A stretch of DNA of 64,000 nt from Marivirga arenosa (GCF_030503895.2 NZ_CP129970.2:2048001-2112000); one strand, 5' to 3'. Shown: positions 28,371 through 37,799, counted from the first letter of the stretch. Numbers and translations are program-made. The notes: generated by a model from the sequence alone, not told the origin.

Positions 28371-28399
28371 AAAAAAAGCCTTTCATTATGAAAGGCTTT
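28371..28399 (-). terminator. Rho-independent terminator of rplU-rpmA
   Basis: A perfect 10-bp stem AAAGCCTTTC / GAAAGGCTTT (28375-28384 with 28390-28399) with a 5-base loop; on the minus strand it ends in a seven-T run (A-run at 28371-28377). It lies 22 bases past the rpmA stop. Confidence 0.9.
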
Positions 28400-28420
28400 A
28401 TATCTTAAATGTTGTTGATC

Positions 28421-28678
28421 TTAATTTACAGGCTCAACAGAAACATACGATCTGTCTTTTTTACCTTTTTTAAATTGAACCACTCCATCAGTAAGAGCAA
28501 ATAAAGTGTGATCTTTTCCCATACCCACATTATTACCTGGGTGATGAGCAGTACCACGCTGACGAACTAAGATGTTACCAGCTACAGCAGCTTGACCGCC
28601 ATAAATTTTAACACCTAATCGTTTACTTTCCGATTCTCTTCCGTTTTTGGAACTACCAACTCCTTTTTTGTGTGCCAT
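28421..28678 (-). CDS. rpmA: 50S ribosomal protein L27
   Basis: An 85-residue ribosomal protein bL27. The start [20 protein letters not shown] is the classic L27 N terminus that reaches the peptidyl transferase centre, with [20 protein letters not shown] and [19 protein letters not shown] following. There is no cleavable N-terminal extension of the Firmicutes type. It follows rplU by nine bases and ends before a strong terminator. Confidence 0.98.
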   Translation of the reverse strand: MAHKKGVGSSKNGRESESKRLGVKIYGGQAAVAGNILVRQRGTAHHPGNNVGMGKDHTLFALTDGVVQFKKGKKDRSYVSVEPVN

Positions 28679-28687
28679 GGTATTATA

Positions 28688-28999
28688 TTATTTAGTAATT
28701 TTTTCGATTAAAACTTTTGTGAAATCTTGACGGTGACCGTTTCTCTTTTTGTATCCTTTTCTTCTTTTCTTTTTGAATACAACTACTTTATCACCTTTTA
28801 CATGACCAAGGATTTTCCCTGATACCTTAGCGCCCTTAACAACAGGAGCACCAACTTCGACTTTTCCATCATTGTCAACTAATAATACTTTGTCGAATTC
28901 TACGGAAGCGCCATCTTCACCCTCCATCTTTGGAGCGTAAACGTACTGGTCTTGCGTTACTTTGAACTGCTTTCCGGCTATGTCTACAATTGCGTACAT
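28688..28999 (-). CDS. rplU: 50S ribosomal protein L21
   Basis: A 103-residue ribosomal protein bL21, a 23S rRNA-binding large-subunit protein. MYAIVDIAGKQFKV, VEFDKVLLVDNDGKVEVG and VFKKKRRKGYKKRNGHRQDFT are diagnostic. It heads the two-gene rplU-rpmA operon. An excellent promoter lies 45 bases upstream, and the leader is A/T-rich without an obvious autoregulatory hairpin. Confidence 0.98.
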   Translation of the reverse strand: MYAIVDIAGKQFKVTQDQYVYAPKMEGEDGASVEFDKVLLVDNDGKVEVGAPVVKGAKVSGKILGHVKGDKVVVFKKKRRKGYKKRNGHRQDFTKVLIEKITK

Positions 29000-29043
29000 C
29001 TAATAATTTGTTTAAATACGTATACTATTTCCCAAAAGGAATG

Positions 29044-29074
29044 CAAATATAGGGATTTTATTTCTATATACAAA
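29044..29074 (-). promoter_or_regulatory. Promoter of rplU-rpmA
   Basis: On the minus strand, TTTG (29074-29071) is followed after exactly 19 bases by TATATTTG (29051-29044), a full match to the Bacteroidetes -33/-7 consensus. The predicted start is near 29038, about 38 bases before the rplU ATG. Confidence 0.75.
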
Positions 29075-29143
29075 AGCTTAATTATTCTGTTGATTTTCCA
29101 GAGGTGAGAAGGTTCTGCACAAATGATAAGCGTTGTTAATATT

Positions 29144-29255
29144 GCTTGCTTTAGCTGGTAAAGCAAGCGATAAAAGCTTTTAAGGGCTTTTAAATTGACA
29201 AATGAGTTATAAAAACGCTTGAAATGCTTGCTTATACTGCTTTAATTGCTTTAAT
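29144..29255. repeat. Hairpin and short TGCTT repeats upstream of the 29290 gene
   Basis: A perfect 10-bp inverted repeat GCTTGCTTTA / TAAAGCAAGC (29144-29153 with 29159-29168, five-base loop) has no T-run, so it is not a standard terminator. TGCTTGCTT recurs at 29225-29233, and TGCTTTAAT occurs as a tandem pair at 29238-29246 and 29247-29255. They lie between rplU and the next gene and could be a binding region; no function is known. Confidence 0.45.
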
Positions 29256-29289
29256 TTGATTATAAATTTGAAAAATTCAATCTCAAATA

Positions 29290-29796
29290 ATGAAAGTAAA
29301 TATTCCTGAAAAATATACCGATTTATATATAAAAGCCCTTGGCGATAAAAAGAAAGCTCTGCAGATGAAGATCAATCAATTTAAAGCAGAAATTGAAGAG
29401 ATAGATAGTCATTTATCGGCTTTAGTGAATGTTCCTTTATTTCAGGATAGTGATGCTCAAAACTTGATGCATCAAAAAACAAATACTTATCACGATCAAT
29501 GGCCATGGACCAAGAAAATAGCCTTTTTTATTGATTATAGGCGGAAATTGATCAAAACTAATGAAGTGGTTGACTTTATTTTAGAAAAAGAACCAGACCT
29601 TAATAAATCTAAAGTAAGAAGCTCTGTATCAGCTGCTTTGTCAAATAAAATGAAGAAAGGCGTATACAGAAAATTTGAAGATCCGGTTACTGGCAATACT
29701 TACTACGGGCCAGTGTCTTATTTCCTAAATCAGCATGAGCCTCAAATTGAGTATATGCCTGAGGATCTGAAGGAAAGGTTGTTGTACAATAATTAG
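29290..29796 (+). CDS. Conserved hypothetical protein, coiled coil plus winged-helix-like domain
   Basis: A 168-residue soluble protein I do not recognise by name. Residues about 12-45 form a Lys/Glu-rich coiled coil (KKALQMKINQFKAEIEEIDSH). The C-terminal half has helix-turn-helix character: TNEVVDFILEKEPDLNKSK, then VRSSVSAALSNKMKKGVYRKF, then a short strand pair around NTYYGPVSYF, like a winged helix recognising nucleic acid or protein. It stands alone between rplU and nrdB. Short TGCTT repeats and a hairpin lie just upstream and might be its own operator. The regulator idea is an inference. Confidence 0.7.
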   Translation: MKVNIPEKYTDLYIKALGDKKKALQMKINQFKAEIEEIDSHLSALVNVPLFQDSDAQNLMHQKTNTYHDQWPWTKKIAFFIDYRRKLIKTNEVVDFILEKEPDLNKSKVRSSVSAALSNKMKKGVYRKFEDPVTGNTYYGPVSYFLNQHEPQIEYMPEDLKERLLYNN

Positions 29797-29851
29797 AGAT
29801 GTAATAAACTTCAAATTATGCAATTTTTTTCATTCTTAATTTGCTTGAGCC

Positions 29852-29860
29852 TGTGGAAAA
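29852..29860 (-). promoter_or_regulatory. DnaA-box-like site (TTTTCCACA on minus)
   Basis: TGTGGAAAA on the plus strand is TTTTCCACA on the minus, one mismatch from TTATCCACA. It lies 108 bases from the perfect copy upstream of nrdB. Confidence 0.35.
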
Positions 29861-29959
29861 CTTTCAAAACTTTTTTTGATCTACGAATACAGCTCAAATT
29901 CCCCTAAGTGTTGCTGAGATTATTACACGTAAAAACCTGATAAAGAGTTAGGTATATAC

Positions 29960-29968
29960 TTATCCACA
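29960..29968 (+). promoter_or_regulatory. Perfect DnaA box (TTATCCACA) upstream of nrdB
   Basis: An exact match to the strong bacterial DnaA box. It ends 25 bases before the -33 element of the predicted nrdBA promoter, a position suited to transcriptional control by DnaA. In E. coli nrdAB is DnaA-regulated; the same here is an inference, and one 9-mer can occur by chance. Confidence 0.45.
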
Positions 29969-29993
29969 ACTCTCTGTAGGTAACTTTTCTCCC

Positions 29994-30024
29994 TTTGATT
30001 TTTCCTCTCTGTTGCTAATATTTG
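29994..30024 (+). promoter_or_regulatory. Candidate promoter of nrdBA
   Basis: TTTG (29994-29997), a 19-base spacer, then AATATTTG (30017-30024), one mismatch from TAnnTTTG. The spacing equals that of the rplU promoter. Transcription would start near 30030. Confidence 0.55.
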
Positions 30025-30167
30025 TAAGCACAGTCAAGAAAATAGGGACGAATAAAATGATTTTTGACTGCGTAATTTTTTCTATCTGCTTTAGTAAGAA
30101 TTCTTTATGATGAGGCGCCCTGTTTTCTGAAAAGAATTTTAGTAACATTTAAAAAAATATTTCAAAG

Positions 30168-31163
30168 ATGAGTGATGTAACCACATTCCAAGACGAGCCA
30201 ATTTTGAAGGAAAACAAAGACCGTTTTGTATTATTCCCAATACAGCATAAAGACATTTGGGATTTCTACAAAAAAGCTGAAGCAAGCTTCTGGACTGCTG
30301 AAGAGATTGATCTTAGTCAGGATATGAAAGATTGGGAAAACCTAACTGAAGGAGAAACTCACTTTATCAAGCACGTATTAGCATTCTTCGCAGCTAGTGA
30401 TGGGATTGTAAACGAAAACCTTGCTGAGAACTTCGTAGCAGAAGTACAATATACAGAAGCTAAGTTTTTTTATGGATTCCAAATTGCCATGGAAAATGTT
30501 CACTCAGAAACTTACTCTTTATTAATTGATACTTATGTGAAAGATAATAAAGAGAAGAGTAGCCTTTTTAACGCAATTGATACAATGGATTGCGTAAAGA
30601 AAAAAGCAGATTGGGCCTTAAGGTGGATAGATGAAGGGAATTATGCTGAAAGGTTGATCGCTTTTGCTGCAGTGGAAGGTATTTTCTTCTCTGGTAGTTT
30701 CTGCTCAATATTCTGGTTAAAGAAAAGAGGTCTGATGCCAGGTTTAACCTTCTCTAATGAGCTAATCTCAAGAGATGAAGGATTACACTGTGATTTCGCA
30801 TGTTTACTTTACAACGATCACTTGGTAAATAAACTTCCAAAAGAAAAAGTAACTGCTATCATCACTGATGCAGTAGAAATAGAAAAAGAATTTGTTACCG
30901 ATTCGCTTCCTGTAAAATTAATTGGAATGAATGCTGATCTCATGTGTCAGTATATAGAATTCGTTGCAGACCGTTTATTACAAGAGTTAAATTGCGATAA
31001 AGTGTACGGTTCTTCAAATCCATTTGATTTTATGGAGATGATTTCATTACAAGGTAAAACGAACTTCTTTGAAAAGAGAGTGGGAGACTACCAAAAAGCA
31101 GGTGTAATGAAAAAAGAAGAAGATAGCGATAAAGCTAAATTCTCTTTAGATGAAGATTTCTAA
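30168..31163 (+). CDS. nrdB: Ribonucleoside-diphosphate reductase, beta subunit (class Ia)
   Basis: A 331-residue R2 subunit that generates the tyrosyl radical for deoxyribonucleotide synthesis. Iron ligands fit the family: Asp48 in EEIDLSQD, Glu/His in ENVHSETY (Glu109, His112), and the later EGIFFSGSF and [10 protein letters not shown] ligands. The radical tyrosine is kept (Tyr116, four residues after His112 as in E. coli Tyr122), so this is not a class Ic enzyme. The C terminus FSLDEDF is the acidic tail that docks on R1. nrdA follows after 91 bases. Confidence 0.97.
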   Translation: MSDVTTFQDEPILKENKDRFVLFPIQHKDIWDFYKKAEASFWTAEEIDLSQDMKDWENLTEGETHFIKHVLAFFAASDGIVNENLAENFVAEVQYTEAKFFYGFQIAMENVHSETYSLLIDTYVKDNKEKSSLFNAIDTMDCVKKKADWALRWIDEGNYAERLIAFAAVEGIFFSGSFCSIFWLKKRGLMPGLTFSNELISRDEGLHCDFACLLYNDHLVNKLPKEKVTAIITDAVEIEKEFVTDSLPVKLIGMNADLMCQYIEFVADRLLQELNCDKVYGSSNPFDFMEMISLQGKTNFFEKRVGDYQKAGVMKKEEDSDKAKFSLDEDF

Positions 31164-31254
31164 TTGAAATCAAACGAATTGTGCCATTCCTGAATGACAG
31201 GAATTAAAACCTAATTGAACTAAACGTAATCCTATAACCCCATAATTAAACAGC

Positions 31255-33732
31255 ATGTTAGTCGTAAAAAGAGACGGAAGAAGAGAAACCGTTAAATTTG
31301 ATAAAATTACAGCGCGCATAGAGAAACTATGCTATGGTCTTAATCTTAATTACATTCAGCCAATTGATGTGGCTAGAAAAGTAATTAATGGAATTTATGA
31401 TGGAGTAACTACTCAAGAGTTAGATAATTTAGCTGCAGAAACTGCTGCTTCAATGACTGTGAAGCATCCGGATTATTCTAAGCTATCTGCAAGAATTGCA
31501 ATATCTAATCTTCATAAAACTACAAGTAAGTCTTTCAGCAATACTATGAAAAGACTTTATACTTATGTAGATCCGAAAACTGGAGCTAATGCACCTTTAT
31601 TATCAAAAGAGACTTATGGTATTATTAAAAAGCATGCAGCTCAATTAGATTCTGCTATCATTTATGATCGTGATTTTGGATATGACTTCTTTGGTTTTAA
31701 AACCTTAGAACGCTCATACTTAATGAAAGTGGATGGTAAAATAGTAGAGCGTCCGCAACATATGTTGATGAGAGTAGCGATTGGTATCCATGGGGAAGAT
31801 ATTGAATCAGCTATCAAGACGTATAATTTAATGTCTGAGAAATGGTTTACACATGCTACGCCAACTCTTTTCAACGCAGGTACTCCTAAACCACAGCTTT
31901 CTTCTTGTTTCTTATTAACCATTCAGGAAGATAGTATCGATGGTATTTATGATACCTTAAAGCAAACGGCTAAAATTTCTCAATCTGCTGGAGGTATAGG
32001 GCTAAGCATTCATAATGTTAGAGCAACAGGTTCATACATTAAAGGAACAGGTGGGGTTTCCAATGGTATTGTTCCGATGTTGAGAAACTTTGATATGACT
32101 GCTCGTTATGTAGATCAAGGTGGTGGAAAAAGAAAAGGTAGCTTTGCTATCTATCTAGAGCCATGGCATGCTGATATCTTTGATTTCTTGAACTTGAAGA
32201 AAAACCACGGTAAAGAAGAGATGCGTGCAAGAGATCTTTTCTATGCTATGTGGATGTCTGATCTTTTTATGAAAAGAGTTGAGGCGAATGCAGAATGGAC
32301 TTTGTTTGATCCGAATGAATGCCCTGGCTTAGATGAAGCATACGGTGATGATTTCGAAAAATTATATGAAAAGTATGAGCGTGAAGGAAAAGGTAGAAAA
32401 ACCGTTAAAGCTCAAGAACTTTGGTTTGAAATCTTAGAATCTCAGATTGAGACTGGTACTCCTTATATGTTGTATAAGGATGCTGCTAATAAGAAATCTA
32501 ACCAGAAGAACTTAGGAACTATTAAGTCTTCAAATTTATGTACTGAAATTTTAGAATATACTTCTAAAGACGAGGTAGCGGTATGTAACTTAGCATCTAT
32601 TGCGCTTCCTATGTTTGTTCAGAAAGATGAAAATGGTCAAAATTATTTTGATCATGAGAAACTTTATGATATCACTTATACAGCTACCATTAACTTGAAC
32701 CGTGTAATTGATGTAAATTACTATCCAGTTGAAGAGGCTAGAACCTCTAATATGAGACATAGACCAATCGGACTTGGGGTTCAAGGTTTAGCGGATGCAT
32801 TCATGCTATTAAGATATCCTTTCGATTCAGAAGAATCTAGAAAGTTAAATAAGGAAATCTTTGAAACGATCTACTTTGCAGCTATGACCGCTTCTAAGGA
32901 TTTAGCGATTAAAGAAGGCTCTTATGAGACTTATAAAGGTTCACCAGTTTCTAAAGGTATTTTCCAATTCGATATGTGGGGAGTAACTCCTTCTGAAAGA
33001 TGGGATTGGACTACTTTAAAACAAGAAGTAAAGAAAAACGGTGTGCGTAACTCTTTATTAGTTGCCCCTATGCCAACCGCTTCTACTTCTCAGATTTTAG
33101 GAAACAACGAATGTTTTGAGCCTTATACTTCAAATATTTACACAAGAAGAACCTTGTCAGGAGAATTTGTGGTAGTGAACAAGCACTTAATGCATGATCT
33201 TATCGAAAGAGGCTTGTGGAATGACAACATGAAGAATAAATTGATTGCTGCAAACGGTTCTGTTCAAGATATACCAGAGATTCCGGAAGATATCAAAGAG
33301 CTTTATAAAACAGTTTGGGAGATTTCTCAAAAAGCAATAATTGATATGGCGGCCGATAGAGGAGCTTATATTTGTCAATCTCAAAGTATGAACTTGTTCA
33401 TGCAAGACCCTAATTTCGGTAAAATGACTTCTATGCATTTCTATGCTTGGAAGAAAGGCTTGAAAACAGGTATGTATTACTTGAGATCGAAAGCAGCTAC
33501 TAGCGCTATCCAGTTCACAGTGGATAAGAGTCAATTGGGAGAGCCAAAGCCAGAGGCGCAGCCGCAACAGGATATTACTCAAAATACGGATACAAAAGTA
33601 AATCGTCCATCAAACCCAACGCAAAATCAAGGGCCAACAGCGAACAATGAAGATGACTTAGCGGCCTTAAAAGCTGCACAAGTGGCATGCTCGCTAGATA
33701 ACCCTGATGATTGCGAAATGTGCGGAAGTTAA
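31255..33732 (+). CDS. nrdA: Ribonucleoside-diphosphate reductase, alpha subunit
   Basis: An 825-residue R1 subunit. An N-terminal ATP-cone ([20 protein letters not shown]) gives allosteric overall activity control. The catalytic barrel shows PQLSSCFLL with the first redox Cys, NLCTEI...[10 protein letters not shown] with the radical Cys and second redox Cys, and [21 protein letters not shown] Gln/Pro/Asn-rich linker (about 765-800) leads to the C-terminal CEMCGS, the CxxC that relays electrons from thioredoxin. It is downstream of nrdB (order nrdB-nrdA) and ends before a good terminator. Confidence 0.97.
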   Translation: MLVVKRDGRRETVKFDKITARIEKLCYGLNLNYIQPIDVARKVINGIYDGVTTQELDNLAAETAASMTVKHPDYSKLSARIAISNLHKTTSKSFSNTMKRLYTYVDPKTGANAPLLSKETYGIIKKHAAQLDSAIIYDRDFGYDFFGFKTLERSYLMKVDGKIVERPQHMLMRVAIGIHGEDIESAIKTYNLMSEKWFTHATPTLFNAGTPKPQLSSCFLLTIQEDSIDGIYDTLKQTAKISQSAGGIGLSIHNVRATGSYIKGTGGVSNGIVPMLRNFDMTARYVDQGGGKRKGSFAIYLEPWHADIFDFLNLKKNHGKEEMRARDLFYAMWMSDLFMKRVEANAEWTLFDPNECPGLDEAYGDDFEKLYEKYEREGKGRKTVKAQELWFEILESQIETGTPYMLYKDAANKKSNQKNLGTIKSSNLCTEILEYTSKDEVAVCNLASIALPMFVQKDENGQNYFDHEKLYDITYTATINLNRVIDVNYYPVEEARTSNMRHRPIGLGVQGLADAFMLLRYPFDSEESRKLNKEIFETIYFAAMTASKDLAIKEGSYETYKGSPVSKGIFQFDMWGVTPSERWDWTTLKQEVKKNGVRNSLLVAPMPTASTSQILGNNECFEPYTSNIYTRRTLSGEFVVVNKHLMHDLIERGLWNDNMKNKLIAANGSVQDIPEIPEDIKELYKTVWEISQKAIIDMAADRGAYICQSQSMNLFMQDPNFGKMTSMHFYAWKKGLKTGMYYLRSKAATSAIQFTVDKSQLGEPKPEAQPQQDITQNTDTKVNRPSNPTQNQGPTANNEDDLAALKAAQVACSLDNPDDCEMCGS

Positions 33733-33748
33733 GATGATAATAGATGCT

Positions 33749-33765
33749 AGAGCCTAGAATCTAGA
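33749..33765 (+). repeat. 17-bp AGAGCCTAGAATCTAGA element (copy 1)
   Basis: AGAGCCTAGAATCTAGA here recurs as its exact reverse complement at 36531-36547, just outside the rlmI block. The sequence is CTAG-rich and partly self-complementary. It lies between the nrdA stop and its terminator. Confidence 0.55.
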
Positions 33766-33807
33766 TTAATAATAGATAATAAACACACACAGTTTATTCA
33801 TAACCGA

Positions 33808-33836
33808 AACCACCTGGGCAACTGGGTGGTTTTTTT
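33808..33836 (+). terminator. Rho-independent terminator of nrdBA
   Basis: A 7-bp GC-rich stem AACCACC / GGTGGTT (33808-33814 with 33825-33831), 10-base loop, followed by a T-run to 33836. Confidence 0.85.
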
Positions 33837-33904
33837 ATTATGAATAAATTACATGTAGCAACATAGATTATTTTTCTGCGTATTAGGTAGAAAAATAAAA
33901 TTCT

Positions 33905-34522
33905 ATGAGTCAAGCTTATATAAAAGCAGAAGAAATTAATTTAGGACAGGAACAATTATCCTTATTAAAAGAGAGAAAAAGTACAGTAGCTTTTTCTGAT
34001 GAGCCTATCAATACTACACAATTAGAGCAAATATTTGAGGCCACCCGTTGGGCTGCTTCTTGTTTTAATGAACAGCCATGGAGGTTTATTGTAGCCACAA
34101 AAGAAAATGAAACTTTATATAAAAAAGTATTAAATGGAATAAATCCTCATAATCAAAATTGGGCTAAAAATGCACCCGTATTGATGATTGCCATCGCTAA
34201 AAAAACATTTAGCATGAATGGTGCGGAAAACAAGCATAGCTGGCATGATGTAGGTCTTGCAGTGGGTAATATGTCAGCTCAAGCCACAGCTATGGGTTTA
34301 TATCTTCACCAAATGGCTGGGATCGTAAAAGAAAACATCCAACAAGATTTTGAGATATCGGAAGATTTTGAAGTGGTATCAGCTATTGCATTAGGATATA
34401 AACTACCAATAGAAGAAGTTCCTGAGGATCTAAAAGCCAGAGAAAGCAAGGAAAGAACTAGAAAAGAGTTTTCAGAATTTATTTACAATGTAGATTGGGA
34501 AAAAAGTACTTTTAAACCATGA
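33905..34522 (+). CDS. Nitroreductase family protein
   Basis: A 205-residue FMN-dependent nitroreductase-fold protein. RKSTVAFSDEPINTTQLEQI and EATRWAASCFNEQPWRFIVAT at the N terminus form the FMN-binding region, and HDVGLAVGNMSAQATAMGLYLHQMAGI the core helix. Such enzymes reduce nitroaromatics, quinones or flavins with NAD(P)H; the natural substrate cannot be told. Its stop overlaps the start of the next gene by four bases (ATGA), so the two are coupled. Confidence 0.88.
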   Translation: MSQAYIKAEEINLGQEQLSLLKERKSTVAFSDEPINTTQLEQIFEATRWAASCFNEQPWRFIVATKENETLYKKVLNGINPHNQNWAKNAPVLMIAIAKKTFSMNGAENKHSWHDVGLAVGNMSAQATAMGLYLHQMAGIVKENIQQDFEISEDFEVVSAIALGYKLPIEEVPEDLKARESKERTRKEFSEFIYNVDWEKSTFKP

Positions 34523-35016
34523 GAGAGGAAGACTATACAATCCCTTCTCAAACCCGAATAGGGCATGTTCATTTAAAAGTGTCCGATTTAGATCGAGCTT
34601 TAGATTTTTATAATGGTCTATTAGGATTTGAGATTACTCAAAAATTAGGAGATCAGGCGGCATTTTTATCAGCAGGGGGCTATCACCATCACATTGGCTT
34701 AAATACCTGGCAAAGCAAAGGGGCTAGTCCAGCCCCTAATTATGCTCCAGGATTATTTCATACCGCAATCGTTTACCCAAGTAGGAAGGCTTTGGCTGAG
34801 ATTTTTCTTAAAATCAGAGAAGCCAAGTATCGTTTTACCGGTGCAGCAGATCATGGAGTTTCTGAAGCCTTGTATTTGGATGATCCGGACGGAAATGGAG
34901 TCGAACTGTATTGGGACAGACCCAAAGAGCAGTGGCCGAGAACAGCAGACGGTGAAATCGACATGTATACTAGACCGCTGGATTTGGAGGGCTTATTAAG
35001 CGAATTAGAGGAGTAA
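34519..35016 (+). CDS. VOC family protein (glyoxalase / ring-cleavage dioxygenase-like)
   Basis: A 165-residue single-module vicinal-oxygen-chelate protein: IGHVHLKVSDLDRALDFYNGLLGF opens the first beta-alpha-beta unit, GGYHHHIGLNTWQSKG follows, and YLDDPDGNGVELYWDRP closes the second. The metal-site candidates are His in GHVHL, the HHHIGL histidines and Glu in GVELYW, resembling catechol-2,3-dioxygenase-type VOC proteins (CatE-like). It is translationally coupled to the nitroreductase, suggesting shared work on an aromatic or aldehyde compound, but no substrate is supported. Confidence 0.87.
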   Translation: MREEDYTIPSQTRIGHVHLKVSDLDRALDFYNGLLGFEITQKLGDQAAFLSAGGYHHHIGLNTWQSKGASPAPNYAPGLFHTAIVYPSRKALAEIFLKIREAKYRFTGAADHGVSEALYLDDPDGNGVELYWDRPKEQWPRTADGEIDMYTRPLDLEGLLSELEE

Positions 35017-35096
35017 TCTTATAATTCATGATACTTTCTTTCATGTAGCTAATATTATTTTATCCATATTTGCATAATATTTTAGATCATCAATTT

Positions 35097-36290
35097 ATGC
35101 AAAACGAATTTCCCACTATCACCCTAAAAAAAGGAAAAGAAAAATCATTGGAACGTTTTCATCCCTGGATTTTCTCAGGTGCAATTTATCCGGTTCCTAA
35201 TGAAGTTGAAGAAGGAGATTTAGTCAAGATTCAAACGAAGGATAAGCGATTTATTGGAATTGGGTATTATCAGGTAGGTTCGATAGCTGTTAGAATACTA
35301 ACTTTTAAGGATGAGCCAATTAATGATAATTTCTGGTCTAAAAAGCTTAATTCAGCAATAGAGTTAAGAAAAACTGCAGCATTGTGGGCTAATGAAGATA
35401 CCAATGTCTTCCGTTTAGTTCATGGAGAAGGTGATGGCTTCCCAGGCTTAATTGTTGATTATTATGATGGTTGTGTAGTCTTCCAGGCCCATACAGTGGG
35501 TATGTATCGCATCAAGGATACTTTTTTAAGAGTTTTAAAAGAACTATTAGGTGATCAATTAAAATCTGTGTACGATAAAAGTGCTCACACTTTACCATTT
35601 AAAGCTGAATTGGAAACAAAAGACAGTTTCGTTTACGGTGAAGAAAAAGAAGAGTGGTTAGTAAAAGAATATGGAAATACTTTCAATATAAATGTAGTTA
35701 CAGGTCAAAAAACAGGCTTCTTTATTGATCAGCGAGAAAATCGTAAACTATTAGAAAAATACAGTGCTGGTAAAAAAGTTTGTAATACCTTCTGCTATTC
35801 TGGTGGCTTTTCAATCTTTGCTTTACAGGCTAATGCGGAATTAGTGCATAGTGTGGATAGTTCCCAAGGAGCGATAGATCTAACGGATCAAAACGTAACA
35901 ATAAATTTTCCGAATGCTTCGAATCATCAATCCTTTACTGCAGATGTTTTCAATTTTCTGAATGACATGCCAGAAGAGTATGATGTAATTGTTTTGGATC
36001 CTCCGGCCTTTGCCAAACACCGAAAAGTATTGAAAAATGGCTTAAATGGCTATAGAACCATTAATGAGAAGGCCATGAAAAATATGAAATCTGGTGGAGT
36101 TCTTTTTACTTTTAGTTGTTCTCAGGTAGTAAGTCAAGAACAGTTTAGAACGGTTGTTTTTTCTGCAGCCGCAAGAGCAGGTAGAGAAGTTCAGATTTTA
36201 CATCAGCTTCACCAACCAGCAGATCATCCGATTAATATTTTCCATCCTGAAGGCGAATATCTAAAAGGCTTGGTGTTGAGAATCGTCTAA
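35097..36290 (+). CDS. rlmI: 23S rRNA m5C methyltransferase, RlmI-type
   Basis: A 397-residue SAM-dependent RNA methyltransferase. The N-terminal PUA domain (KSLERFHPWIFSGAI) binds RNA; RLVHGEGDGFPGLIVDYYDG is the middle domain; TGFFIDQRENRK, VCNTFCYSGGFSIFALQ and VIVLDPPAFAKHRK are the Rossmann-fold motifs, with FSCSQVV near the end. RlmI in E. coli methylates C1962 of 23S rRNA. The ATG at 35097 is preferred: the frame is open to a TTG at 35070, but that codon lies within a near-consensus -7 box (CATATTTG, 35066-35073). Confidence 0.88.
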   Translation: MQNEFPTITLKKGKEKSLERFHPWIFSGAIYPVPNEVEEGDLVKIQTKDKRFIGIGYYQVGSIAVRILTFKDEPINDNFWSKKLNSAIELRKTAALWANEDTNVFRLVHGEGDGFPGLIVDYYDGCVVFQAHTVGMYRIKDTFLRVLKELLGDQLKSVYDKSAHTLPFKAELETKDSFVYGEEKEEWLVKEYGNTFNINVVTGQKTGFFIDQRENRKLLEKYSAGKKVCNTFCYSGGFSIFALQANAELVHSVDSSQGAIDLTDQNVTINFPNASNHQSFTADVFNFLNDMPEEYDVIVLDPPAFAKHRKVLKNGLNGYRTINEKAMKNMKSGGVLFTFSCSQVVSQEQFRTVVFSAAARAGREVQILHQLHQPADHPINIFHPEGEYLKGLVLRIV

Positions 36291-36524
36291 TTTGAGACTC
36301 CAAAATCTAATCACATGGACTTTTTAATTATCAAAGCCTTAAAATATCCCAATTTTTTGGGTGACTTATCTGTAAACTTATCAAATACAGAATTTTCAAT
36401 TTCAGAAAATGAATGAACTAAGAAGTTTAATATTTGAAAATCTCATTTAAATTAGCTTTGCGATGGTTCTTTTGTGGTGAAGAAATAATATGTCGTAAAT
36501 AAATGATTGCTAGTATTATAACAC

Positions 36525-37799
36525 TTAGACTCTAGATTCTAGGCTCTTTACCACTACTTGATAGTTCTTTCTAGTTCTTTGCTCGAGGTATATTTCCTTC
36601 TTGTGAGTCATTCTGTCGATTAGGCTTTCATTAAAGTTTTTAATCGTGATCAATTCTAATCCTGTATTATAAAGGATTGAAAAGTCATTTTTAAGTTCAC
36701 TCATGAGTTGATCTAAGCGATGCAAATCGTCATTCACACAAATTGAAAATGAAATAGCAGTATTTTGCATCATATTTATTTTGATGTGATGCTTATTTAG
36801 AGTGTCGAAGATTTTCCCAATAAGTGATTCTGTAATAAAGGTAAAATCATTCAATTGAAAGCTAATTAGGCTTTGTTTTTCCTTAATGATTATACAAGGG
36901 ATTTCGTGAATTACTTTGCAATCATGAATGATTGTTCCTCCTTTATCAGCTTTACTAAATGACCTAACGTGCATAGGGATTCCAGCATTTGCCAAAGGCT
37001 TAATTGTTTTAGGATGGATCACTGAAGCGCCATAATACGTCATTTCAGCCGCTTCTTTGTATGAAAGTTCTTGATACAATACCGCATCTTGAATTTTTTT
37101 AGGATCAGCATTTAATATGCCAGGAACATCTTTCCAGATTGTTACCGCTTTAGCATTTAGAGAATAAGCAAATATGGCTGCGCTAAAGTCTGAACCCTCA
37201 CGTCCTAGTGTAGTTATTTGTCCTTCTTCTGTGCCGCCTAAAAATCCTTGAGTAATTAATAGTTGATGATTTGTAAATTCATTTTTAACTTTTTCAGAAA
37301 TTGTTTCTTTAGTTTTTATCCAGTTTACAGAGGCATCTCGAAAAGTATCATCCGTTCTCACTAACTCATAAGCATTTACTTTAGTAATAGAGAATTCCTT
37401 TAGCTCTAAATATTTTAATAATAAATTCGAAGAGATGATTTCGCCATATGAAATAATACTATCGTATGATTGATCATAATGGTTTATGTCAATCTTTTCC
37501 AGGCTATTTTCTAATTCTTCAAAAATGCTTTGAAGAAATTCTAAAGGTTCAGATGCATGATCATCAAATAATGAATTGACGATATTAGCATGATCTTCAT
37601 AAAGTTTTTGAATAGTTGCTTTAGTTGATAGTTTTTTAAGTTTTAAATGAAGTATTTCTTCTAGTGCATTGGTGGTTTTACCCATAGCAGAAACTACAAT
37701 AAGGATTTTTTCATCAGGAAATCTTTTTAGGATTTCTACCATATTGCGAACTGCGTCTGCACTTTTTATGGAAGCACCACCAAATTTAAATACTTGCAT
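36525..37799 (-). CDS. Aspartate kinase
   Basis: A 424-residue monofunctional aspartokinase, the first step towards lysine, threonine and methionine. The ATG at 37799 gives the canonical start MQVFKFGGASIKSADAVRNM; a 37-codon upstream extension in the same frame overlaps fbp and lacks family features. Kinase features are TLGREGSDFSAAIFAYSLNA and KDVPGILNADP, and EMTYYGASVIHPKTIKPLA leads into C-terminal ACT-like domains (about 310-400). It is divergent from fbp with a 76-base gap. The CTAG-rich repeat copy 2 lies at its 3' end, inside the last codons. Confidence 0.93.
   Translation of the reverse strand: MQVFKFGGASIKSADAVRNMVEILKRFPDEKILIVVSAMGKTTNALEEILHLKLKKLSTKATIQKLYEDHANIVNSLFDDHASEPLEFLQSIFEELENSLEKIDINHYDQSYDSIISYGEIISSNLLLKYLELKEFSITKVNAYELVRTDDTFRDASVNWIKTKETISEKVKNEFTNHQLLITQGFLGGTEEGQITTLGREGSDFSAAIFAYSLNAKAVTIWKDVPGILNADPKKIQDAVLYQELSYKEAAEMTYYGASVIHPKTIKPLANAGIPMHVRSFSKADKGGTIIHDCKVIHEIPCIIIKEKQSLISFQLNDFTFITESLIGKIFDTLNKHHIKINMMQNTAISFSICVNDDLHRLDQLMSELKNDFSILYNTGLELITIKNFNESLIDRMTHKKEIYLEQRTRKNYQVVVKSLESRV
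36531..36547 (-). repeat. 17-bp TCTAGATTCTAGGCTCT element (copy 2)
   Basis: Exact reverse complement of the element at 33749-33765; it lies within the last codons of the aspartate kinase gene and is preceded by TAGAC, extending the CTAG-rich character. Confidence 0.5.

Larger units (their letters stand above)
29797..30167. other. 371-base non-coding region upstream of nrdB with DnaA-box-like sites and a promoter
   Basis: No credible gene lies here; a 62-codon minus-strand frame at 29960-30148 has no family features. The region holds two DnaA-box-like 9-mers (29852-29860 and 29960-29968) and a good promoter (29994-30024), leaving an untranslated leader of about 137 bases before nrdB. I saw no NrdR-type palindrome and no riboswitch I could name. 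Confidence 0.6.

Noticed and set aside
29960-30148. 62-codon minus-strand frame upstream of nrdB
   Set aside because: It overlaps the DnaA box and the promoter of nrdBA and has low-complexity sequence without homology I recognise.
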